DNA of 64,000 nucleotides from Parapristionchus giblindavisi (Eukaryota > Nematoda > Chromadorea > Rhabditida > Diplogasteridae): assembly GCA_943737045.1 (NCBI GenBank), contig CALSFV010000299.1:1-64000 (forward strand). Direction: 5' to 3'. The notes beneath the pieces are model-generated. The model was not told the DNA's origin. It saw nothing but the letters and a program-made list of their open reading frames with translations, and made no database searches. Of this stretch, positions 34,201 through 46,217 are shown piece by piece; within the stretch, counting starts at the first letter, position 1, and every line of letters begins with the position of its first letter. The position numbers and the translations under genes are program-made.

Positions 34201-37200
34201 ATGACGAAGACGTAAATGTAAACTGTAAGAGAGAACAAGATTTTGGCATAAATATAACATAAGTGTTATAAATATTGCATTTCCTCAGGTGTTTGAATCC
34301 TTGCATGATCCAAGTAAAATTCGTGCATTTAATGGCATGATCATGCATGGAATATACTCGAATCATGCATGGATTATCCGTGATCATGCATGGATTCTGT
34401 CATTCCATGCATGATCACGGAAAATTAGTGCATGATCACGGAAGATCCATGTATGATCACGAACCACGGATATTCCATGCATGATCATGCATGGAATGTC
34501 GAATCATGCATGATTATACTTGTATTCGTGATCATGCAAGGATTTCAACACCAGAGTCTGCGAAAATTCCGATCGAAATTTGTCCAATTGAAGCTAATGT
34601 AAGCTCTTCTATACGATAGTAATATTACGATAGCAAAGACAAGCGGGATACCATCGTCGCAGATTGTTTCCCTAGCCTTTTAACAGTGATTCCGAAACGA
34701 GAAATCACCGTGTGCAACTCACTTTTCGATTAGGCTATTCCAACTTGATTAGTTTGTATTCCGTATTACAATTGTACATCAAGCATTCCATTATCAACCC
34801 CGTCTATCCGAAACGTCAAATGGCCATTTAATGTTTGCACGGCGCAATTAAATCACTGATGTGAAGATTCGTAATGAATTCAATAAAGTGTGCATATGGA
34901 GAGCGCGTTTTGAAGGGAGTAAATAGGTGAATTACGACCCGTGATTGCGCGTTTCATCAGGGCTTCAATGGTTAGGGAAATCGTTCAGGGCAATACGCGA
35001 TCTGTGAATCTTTTATACAAGAATAATACATCTGTTTACTGGTTTTTACACTTCAACCGTCATCCACTCTTTACTGTGTTGATATGATTTGATCTTTGAT
35101 CTTTGCTCTTTCCAGATTCCCCTCATCTCCTCTCATTCTCTGTCGACAAAGGAAAGAGTGACGGTGCAACTGGAACTGTTCCATGTGTACATGCGATACT
35201 ATGAACGAGAGAAGGCAAGGTACGGTAGATGATTATCGATTGATTGAATACGGTAGGCTAGCGTACCAATTTATTGATTGATTAAATATGGTAGACCTGA
35301 CGAGTTATTGATTGATTTAATTACGCAAATAAACTTGTTCGTTGTGAGATGGATATTATAATAGTATTAATGATTTATTTATTTATTTATTTATTTATTT
35401 ATTATTATTGATAAATTGCCGGTTACAGTGAGTCTCTGACCACTGCTCTCGCCCTCTCGGGTCTGGAGGTACAATTGACTGGTCGAATGGGCAAACGAAC
35501 ACGATATCAGGAAAAGGAACTAGCCCAACTCGTCCTCGATCTGGTAATACTATTAGTATTTAATACTTATTGTTAATATTTGTATTGCTAAAACAACTAT
35601 TACATAGTATAATAACTGTTGGTTAATTAGTCCATGCAAAAATCAATAATCGACAAAATCGTGATTCTATACCAGAGAAAGCGTCATCATCGCCTTAATA
35701 TACGTTTGCAATAATATTGCATAAATCAATCCATAATTGCCGAAAAACCACGATTAGCCGTCAATTGTTTCCAAGATATACGGGGCAAATTTGTCGAGTG
35801 ATTGCTCTATTTATCGATCGATATATCGATTTCAGAATCCCTCCATGGCATTCGGTGCCCTCTCACCCGAGGAGGAGGACTGTGACAAGGAGAAAGATGT
35901 ACCAGTGGATGTAGCGAATCAAGATGATACACTACTGCAGACGGTTTGTTATGGTTACGGTAGATGACGGGGTACTGTATGATTGCTAGAGTTATTGATT
36001 TCTGTGGAGGAGCAGTAATGTAACCTTACTTGGGTATTGATTGTTTATTAGTTTATGAAACTACAAAACGTCACGGCGGCTCAATGAAGAGAAATCCCTA
36101 CATTTATCCCTACTTTGGCTTGAAGGCTCTTGCATCACGAAAAATCGGCAAAGTTAATTTGCACTGGGCGGGATTCGAACCTACGAGGTTTGGATCGCTA
36201 AACAAAAGCTCTATCGACTAAGCCATCTCGGCATGTCTTGCGAATCGTAAAACTCGATGATAGGTCTAGTCAGAAGCGAGCGCCCAGATATACCGTAGTC
36301 AACTTTCGCGCTGGGAGGACCTAGATGTTTTACTGCTTATCATCACTCAGTTTGCGATACTTTTTTTCTCCGGCAAGAGCCTCTTAGTTACTATCATTGA
36401 GCCGCCGTGAACGTGTCAACTTTGCTAAAGTCAGATACCACTATACCACTGTAAACGCGCTCCTCACCATCTTTATCATGATCTCTGTTCAGGTATCCCT
36501 CTCGGACACTCCCTCCACTCCTCCCTCCCCTCTCACATCCCTTCATCTCGCTCTCGTTCTGGCTACTGCCATACACGAACGACAAACAGAGCATAATGAG
36601 GAATTGCTGCTGGAAAAGTGTGATGCGTATCTGAGAGAGGTACGCTGATCTTTGAACTTTGAACTTTGATCTTGTATTGTCTGATTTCGCACCCCTGGAT
36701 TAGAGTAGTTGATTCGGTGTTTCACGCATATTGTTTGGTTCAAGTGTGGCATACTTATACGTTATTAGTTGACAATCGTGAGGAAAGAAATGATATGATT
36801 GACCAGCAATGGTCTATGGTTGCGAGAAGTAGAACCTTGACATTTGATCTCGTGATCATTGATATCTGATCTCTTAATCCTTGATCTTTGATCTCTTAAT
36901 TCTTGATCTCTTTATCTCTTGATCTTTGATCTCTTGCTCACTGATCCCCCTATTCAGATCATCGCCCGTCGTCGTTGTTGGTCAGTTCAATGTGCCGCAC
37001 TCACTCTCCGTTCACTCTTTGAGAGAAAAAGCAAACGAAGAGTGGAGAGAGCCTGTCAGCAGATGGAACATATCGTACATCTACAGATGGCAGTCGAGGT
37101 ACGGTATTGGAAGGGGCGGGGCGAGGGTTGCGGTAGATGGAACATATTGTGCATCTACAGATGGCAGTTGAGGTACGGTAGGGGAGGGGGTGGGGCGAGA

Positions 37201-40200
37201 GTTACGGTAGATGGAACATATTGTGCATCTACAGATGGCAGTTGAGGTACGGTAGGGGAAAGGGCGGGGCGAGGGTTACGGTAGATGGTAAGGGAAGTTA
37301 CTGTAGATGTTTATGCTCCTGCATCGGAGGGCATCTTTATTTGTGTTTATTTGTGAATAGCTTACAATGCAGATAAAGATCATACGTTGCCATACCCTCG
37401 CAATGCGAGGATTGACCCACTATATAAGGCCCATTTTAGGCCACTTGATGAGAAAGGAAGTATAAAAAGGACGATTTTTAAGCGAAAATGACGAATTTTG
37501 TGAATCAACCCACCCTATTTCGAGAATTGACCCACTATATAAAAATCAACGGCGAGGTTACCGAAAATGTGTGATAAAGATTGTTGTTGTTAGATGATGT
37601 TAAATTAAAACCATTGATACCACAGTGGTAACTGATCTAATCTAAAAGACTTGGTACACAAAACTGGCAGGTCTTGAAGAGAGGCTCTTCTTGTGGAAGT
37701 TAGAGTGCTCAACAGTGATGACTATATCGTTTAAAAGCGCATTTGTAGCATATATTTTAACATTAAATTATATTGCAATAATAAGATTGATTAATTATAA
37801 TAATATAATTTGTTATTAATAATATTATTTTATTTCAGCCATCCATTCGTGATCCTCCCACCCTCCTCTCGCGATGTTCACTCGCACTAGCGACTGGTCT
37901 GGCGCCGGAATGGAAGAGTAAAGCGACGCACGCTGAGATTCTCATATCGCTTGGATGCATTTCGGTGGGTTACTGTAGCTATGGTTACGGTAGGATGGAG
38001 AATAGAGTGGTTGGTTGCGGTAGCATTGTAAGTGGTCAAGTGGTGTCTCGGAATACGTTAACGGTGGATTAATTGTAAATAAAGAATGAGTCTGTACGAA
38101 TCATTCAATAGCATCTATTACAATCAATCAATAATATCTATTACAATCAATCGATAAGTATTGATTCCATTCAGGAAGCCCTCTTACTGTATGAGTCGAT
38201 GGAGGACTGGGATCAGGTGGTCGAGTGCTATCGACGAATGCAACAGTTGGAGAAGGCTGAGAGTATTCTGAGGTACGGTATCTAAGACTCCGACCACTTT
38301 TATGGAATGGTTACGGTAGGATGGAGACACTATATTTATCGTAGTTGATAGATGTTGTAGCTGAGTGCGCCCACTTTTTGGATTGATTATACTTTAGAAG
38401 TCTGGATAATTGAGTTATAAACGAAATGAAATGAATAATGTATTATTATTTAGAATACTCAGTTATCTTCATTTTGGTGTATATTTGGTGCGACTTGTGG
38501 ATGCTGTGTGAGACCAGTTAGTATGAAGAGAGAAACTTTATTACTCAGACGTTGTATTATTATTGATTGATCTCTCTACAGACGTCTTCTTGAGGAACGT
38601 GGAGAAGATGCCGATATTCTCTGTTCTATTGGAGATATTACGAACAAACGAGAGTACTATGATAGGGCCATCGAGGTTTGTCAATTATTGATTTATTGAT
38701 CTTTTTCACTTTCCGCGTTGCAATTTTTAATCATACATGGGCTAGAAAAATCTGATTGTCGGTCAGATCGAACTCTTTTGGCAGTTTGCTCTCAGGAATT
38801 TCGCTGAACCCTGCTCACGTATGGTTTTGCGTGGACGTGCTAATTTGTAATGTCACATCAATTTATAAAAAAATATTATTGATTATAACACGATATCTGA
38901 GAAAATCGACATAGGTGCGGTATCGATGAAAAATAGATTTTTCTCTTTTATGTGTGATAATTACAGGCTCCATGAGTGTAGTTCACTGGTACTTGGAAAT
39001 TCCTTCCAATTGAAAATTCGCTTCAGGAAGTGACTACACAACGATTTGGCGCCTTTTCCTAAAAAGTTTATTTCGAATCCAATCGATTCGGGAGTGGCCG
39101 CAATCAACCCCTTGGCTAATTCTAAGAAACTATTGTCAAGGAGAGTTTTTCGATCAACGGTCAACGAAGGCTGGAATTCGGGAATTTTCGAAATATTTTT
39201 CACATTAAATTAATTCTCACTATTTTCCCATGGCGAATATAAATTTTTTATTTGCTCAATAACTTCTACATGTGATAAGACACCTTCAGTTTAAAAATCA
39301 TAATTTAAAAAAAAGGTATATATGGCGAACGAATCATTTTTATAACGAAAGTCGTGAATTATGGTGTGCTCCTACAGTAATCCCTACTCGGTTAATTCTA
39401 TTTTTTCGCTAGTGTTAAGTATATTTTCAGCGCTTTTCTTTACAATGTTAAACGTATATGATTATTCTACACCATCGGAGCGTAGCTGTGCGGTATATGT
39501 GATGACCACATTGCTGATCGTACTTGCACTGTACTTGTACTATAATTTACGTGTTCTCTGTTATTCTCTGATCACTCTATAAAACTGACAAGACAGAGCA
39601 CAGAACGGCATTAGTATGGTGACAACGTCGCAAGATGGCTAGTATACGAAAGTGAATAACATTTACAGTACAAGTGCGATCAGCAATGTGGTCATCATGT
39701 ATACCGTGCAGATGCACTCCGATGGTGCAGAATAATCACATACCTCTAACATTGTAAAGAAAACCGCTGAAAATATGCTTAAAACTAGCGAGAAACAAAA
39801 TTATCCGAATAGGGATTACTGTAGGAGCACACCATAATTCACGACTTTCGTTATAAAAATGATTCGTTCGCCATATATACCTTCTTTTAAAAATTATGAT
39901 TTTTAAACTGAAGGTGTGTTATCACATGTAGAAGTTATTGAGCAAATAAAAAATTTATATTCGCCATGGGAAAATAGTGAGAATTAATTTAATGTGAAAA
40001 ATATTTCGAAAATTCCCGAATTCCAGCCTTCCTTGACCGTTGATCGAAAAACTCTCCTTGACAATAGTTTCTTAGAATTAGCCAAGGGGTTGATTGCGGC
40101 CACTCCCGAATCGATTGGATTCGAAATAAACTTTTTAGGAAAAGGCGCCAAATCGTTGTGTAGTCACTTCCTGAAGCGAATTTTCACTTGGAAGAAATTT

Positions 40201-43200
40201 CCAAGTACCAGTGAACTACACTCATGGAGTCTGTAATTACTTACTTACTTAGATACTTAGACGTCCAGTAGTCGGCTGAGGGCGAAGCCCTTAGCGCTGG
40301 ACACACGTCTTCCAAAGTGTGCGGTCTTGAGCGGTAGACAATTAGAACTCGCAAGGAGAAGAAGCGCAGCATGGGCCGCATTCGGATCCATCAAAGATGC
40401 GGCGAGATTGGTGAAGGATAGAGAACTGCGTGCGCACCTCTTCAACTCGACAGTCCTCCCTGCCCTCTGCTACGGAGCCGAAACTTGGGCCGACAACAAA
40501 GGAACGACGACCGCCCTCACGAGAGCTCAGCGTGCCATCGAGAGATCACTACTCGGACACAGCAGAAGGAGCCAATGGGAGAAAGGACTTCGGAGCGACG
40601 ATATGAGGAGCCTGTAATTATCACACATAAAAGAGAAAAATCTATTTTTCATCGATACCAAAAAATATCCGAGTTGTTGAATTCTCTCAGATGTGTTTTT
40701 ATATATTTTATAAAAATATTTATATATTTGTTTGCAGTGTTCATCGGATCGTTCATCTCGTGCTCGTCGTTCCCTTGGTATGCTCTTCCTTCATGAAAGA
40801 AGACACTCAGAGGCCTATGATCACTTTAAAAGAAGTCTCGAGCTGCAACCGATTCAGGTAGATTATCGATTGATTTTATTGAGTTCATTGATTTTATTGG
40901 AAGAGTTTGCTTAAACTGTAGATTATTGATTGATTGATTGCTATAGTGCTCAAAAGATCCAGGAGTATTGATTGGTTATTGGAAAAATTGTGTAAACTGT
41001 ATGGTAGCCAAAAGAGCCATATCGATAACTATATTGAGACTGGAAGCTTTGTATTCTGTTTTTTTTACAGTCATTTTTTCACTAAAATTTTTAAAATACA
41101 ATAATTGTTGGTTAATTTCAGTTGGGTGTTTGGTTCAACGCAGGTCACTGTGCATGGACGACTGAACGATATCAGGAGGCCGTGTCTGCCTATCATAGGT
41201 TGGCCATTTCTGATAATTACTAAAAAAGGCTCACATCCAGTTCATTTCAAACTCTCCGCTCTGGCAATGCTCTATCGCTTTCTTCGTCTACGAGAGAGCG
41301 TTGCCAGAGCGGAGAGTAAAATTAGCTGTTTAAGTAACATTTAACTAAAGTTTATCTTTGTATTACGTGACATTTCGTCAATCATTGTTTAGCGTTGCAT
41401 GCGTTGTTTTGTGTGGAAAGTGAAACCGAAATGTGAGGGGTGGAAAAATAAATTTTATTTTTTAAATTTTTTAAATGAAATTATTCAGATGCGTCTCACT
41501 GGAACCGGAACACTTTGAGGCATGGAATAACCTTGCTGCTGCGTATATCAGAATGGGACAGAAGGAGCGAGCGGCGAGGATATTATATGTAAGAGATCAA
41601 AGATCAAACCTTTGATTTGGGGGAGTTTTATTGGTATTCGAATTGTGGGCACTTCTTTGATTTCTGGCCCAGGTCATATTACAGATCAATTCTAGCCATT
41701 TCTCTTTCCTCATCACGCATTATTCATTTCGCGTAGTAACCGATCCTTTTCTCGGTTGTGGTAAAACCAACCGCGTCATGATTGATAGAATGATGAAATT
41801 AGAATTTTTCTCCTCTTTTCCCATACTCTCTCATTCTAATCCAATTTCATTTTCATATCACCACATTCCCCTATATAAGCATTCGGTTCGTTTACTCCCG
41901 TTCAGTCCAGAGCTCTCCCATCTTGAGGAGAGCTCGGGGAGCATTTTGCCCCCGTGGACATCGTCCTCCCAGTGAGGAGGACGACCCCTCCATTCGATCG
42001 AAAAGATCGAAATGGGGAGGGGGGGGTGAAAAAGGGGGCTGGGCCAGAAATCAAAGAAGTTCCGAATTGTGACTGAGTTGAAGTATTGATGGGTTTGAGT
42101 GGGATACTGTAGTGGCAGTGTTTCGTTATTAGTGAATAGGAAAGTGTTATCGAGAAAATCAATATTGTTGAAAAGATGAAAATTATTGCAGGAAGCACTG
42201 AAGTTCAATTACGAACACGCGAATGTCTGGGAGAATTACCTCTTGTTGTGTGTGGACACGAGCAATACGAGGTATACTGTAATGGGGATACGGTATCGAT
42301 TACTGTATTAGAGATTGCGGTATCGATTACAGTATTAGTAATAAAAAGGGAATTGTGAACTATGAGCATAGCATAAGACGATGACGAATAATACATAGGT
42401 GTGCATCCGTCCCCATTGCACATAATTCACTGAATGTGGAATAGTGGCCATGGAAATAAGACCGATTTTTTTTTGAAAAGTATGAAAAATTAGGAGATTT
42501 TCCTTTATAATTTCCTACTCGTCCAGTTTTATCTCGTTTTGACGGTAGGAGGACACAGTACAATGCTTTATCACTTTCGCACAGTGGTGCGGTGAGTTAT
42601 GCCATTGGTTCTTCACAGATTAATTGATTTCCTTTCTTCTATTCGAAGGGCATTCTAATATTATTAGATGAGTAAACGCTTGGGATTTTTCAACGGGATA
42701 GTGAAACATGCATCTGACTGCTCAGTTTGGTAGACTTCTCTAAATGTTAGAGATCTGGTAATAATTGAAATATAATTTTTATTTATTATATATAAATAAA
42801 AATTATATATCTAATGATTAATTTTCGATCGGCCCTCCTCGCCCTCGATCGTCTCGCTGATTTGAAGAAGAAAATGGATGATAATGAAGTGATTGAAGCG
42901 ATTGTCGATCAGATATTGAATGAGAAAGACGAGGTTTCTATTGTTTTGTGAATGTGTTTTCATTTTTATTTTCATGTTTACTATTTAAATTAGCCTTCAA
43001 CTATACATGGGCAACATACAAAGAGCTGGAATAGAGAGCTAAAGGGACATTTGAACTGAAAATAGCAAAAAGCGGACATGTGCCTATGCCTAAAACCCAT
43101 TAGTTTTGCGCTTATTTGTTTGAAAGAGTGTGACACAAACTGAAATATTATCATGAAATATAATAATAAAATTATTAAAATAATGATTTTATTATAATAA

Positions 43201-46175
43201 TAATTTAAATAAAATATATTAAAGGTGTCTCGTCGTGAGCTTCGAATGACTGCCTTCAAGACCCTCGGTCATTTGGCCGCTGCTCAGCCACTTTCAGGTA
43301 GGGAGAAGTTACAAATTAGATATGACAATGACTATGGCAATGACAATAACAATTACAAGTTTCAACTGAATGGCAATGATGAGACACTCTCCTCGTTTTG
43401 CACACTCTTTCGCCTATATCTTCTTTTCGAGAACTTTTGAACATCACTATTATGAGAGAGATATGTTTCACTTCCACGATAATTATGGGATATGATTTAT
43501 GGTTGTTGATAGTTCCTTTTTTAAAGTCACACCCCAAGCTAATCTTACTCTCCGCTCTCGCAACATTGTCTCGCATACAACGAACGCGAGAGAGTGTTGC
43601 CAAGATCGGAGAGTACGAGAGTACTCAGGTGCGCCTTAAATACAACAATATTCACATTTTTGCTTATTTCAGGAAGACAATGGAGGGCGTACGCGAAACT
43701 GAGAGCGGTGATGAAGGTTGAAGGAGAAGACGATGGGGAAGGTAGAGATTATTGATTGATAACGATTATTCATTGATTATTGTTCGAATAAAAAAAAAAC
43801 GTCAACGTCAACTTTGATTTTGAAGTGTTTTGGGTCCCAAGTGGAAAACCCTTATTGTCAATTGGGATACGGTAAGAAGTTACCGTAACCATGGATCAAT
43901 AATGGCTGAATACCGTAATCTTTTACAGTAATGTCATGACCCATCAGGGTTTTCCACTCGAGACCGAAAACACTTCAAATTTCAAGTTGACGGAGACGTT
44001 TTCCGAAACGTACATACGGCGTGCGCCCGTTTTGAAAATGTAACACCACATAATGGAGATGTTGAGCAATGTTATTCCTTGAACAATACACACTGAATCA
44101 TTGTTGCAATGTCAACATTCTAATAACAGGGCCTGTTGCGCGAATTTCACTGGTTTGAATGGAGATCCCTTAAGAGCTCGGATCTGTAAGACTCGAGCAT
44201 TTCGGCCAGATTCCGGACATTTCGCCAAGAATTTTGATTCAGGCCACTGTACTTTATGGGTGTAGGGTACCTTGGGACCCCATTACAAAATGGCCCCCAA
44301 AGTGGCCCTAGCAGTGGAATGCAGCGTGCCAGGTGGGCGCCAAGTTTGAAAACTCGATTTTCATATTTTTTCAACCGAACAAGCTAGAGTCCAAATTTCT
44401 TCGGCATTGTGTTAGGCATGCCCAATGTGCACAGAAACACTATTGAGATTAATTTTAAGCAATTCCTAGACTGATTTTTTCACCCGAATTTTCGGTTTTT
44501 TTCGATTTCTCGGCATCTCAATTTCAATTCCGCAAAAGTTCTCTAGTATATCCATGTAGCCCAACTACTAGTGCATGTAACCCTGCTAGGCGGAAATCGA
44601 TCTTGGATTGCGCGTGTCGGAAAAAATCGGTCTGACCGTCTCCAACTTGACTCAGACTCGTTGTTTTATAATTTTTTGCTGTATTTTTAAAACGATTAGT
44701 GCGGAATTGTGGTCTACTCAAAGTTTAGAGGTGAGACTAGTAAAATGACACAAGAACCCCATCACTTGGATCAATTTGAAAATTTCGATTTTCACGACTC
44801 CGGGGTCGTGGTCGAAAATTTCAAAATTTCTCAAGTTTGAAATGTTTTCATTTATGTAGCTTAATGTGAAGTACTAATGATGTGAAGAATATTCAGCCAA
44901 TGCTCTATGGCTGATCTCTCCTTTCAACCATTTTTTGAAAACTTTTATGTTGAATGCGTATAAACGATTTCACGTCTGATCTTTGTGATAACCGCTTAGT
45001 CTGAGAACGAAGAGAACGGAGAACCACTAATTTACCACTTATATTTCCCTTATGTTGTAATGAAAACAATGTCACAATAGGAAATAAATGAATATTATTT
45101 ATAAATTCAGAATATTCTGACTCATTTACTACTCTGCACAATCAAAACAAAGACTAGAGAAAGAGAGGTACCGGTGAATGGGGAACTGTGTCCTTCCGTT
45201 CTGAGTATTCCTTTCTGATCTCCGATCTGCCTTCTGAGTTGTATTTGTGAGAGATATGAGCAGAAGATCGACGAGGACGAGATGATTTTGTCACCTCAAA
45301 CTTGGGTAATTAAACTGGTAAGGAATACAGCCAACGGGGTGATAAAACAACGGAAAACCTAATGCGATAACGTAATTAACAACACAAATTAAATAAGTGA
45401 AATAATAAAATATACGAAGACGACGAGCAGCGATTCAGCAGAGAAAAGTGCTGACATTAGAGATTTGAATTCTGGAGCCGGGAACCGGATACCGTATACT
45501 ATCTTCTGTGCGAGACCATTTTTGGAGGCATTTTAAATTCTACAGTATGACATCGTATAACTTTGTTCTTTCCTTTTCTTCTTTATTTTGCTATTTTGAG
45601 AATATTTGATATAAATATGAATTAGAGTAGCGATTTCGCTACACTCCCCCACTTTTGAAGTGTGTTCAAAAAGGGAACTTTACTATGAACTTTATGAGTT
45701 TCATTCTGAGAAAAAAAAAAAAAACACAAAGTGATCCACAACATGATATGACATCAAGGTAATTCAAGAATATGAACAAGTGTGAGAACAACGGAAGAAG
45801 AGATTCTGAATAAGGACAACAACGAGAAAAGTCTGTGCAATGATATGGAGTACCTCTGTCATCTTTTTCTCACTCTGTAATTATGAAATTTGAGTAATTA
45901 AGTCCTAAGGACTTCCTCCGCCCCTTTTGAAACGCAAATTTGTATGATACTAGTTAAAATACTAACATAACATAAATATTATGGAATACGGATGTGATAA
46001 TAACTGGAAACAGACAAGATTATGAAATTTTGTTTTCTGAACTTTGCACTCTTTTTCTTTTACTGAGTCGATTCTTACTATGTTCTGATATGCTGACGCG
46101 CAATTTGAATAATTTGAATTATCTGATTGGAATACTGTAATTTGAATCGTGAATTAACTTAATTAATTATTAATT

Positions 46176-46217
<42 letters not shown>

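Noticed and set aside
37660..37745. Extra ttc27 exon ([16 protein letters not shown])
   Set aside because: Conserved in the duplicate intron only through general homology. Exon 8 joins exon 9 directly in phase 0, and family alignment needs no insert.
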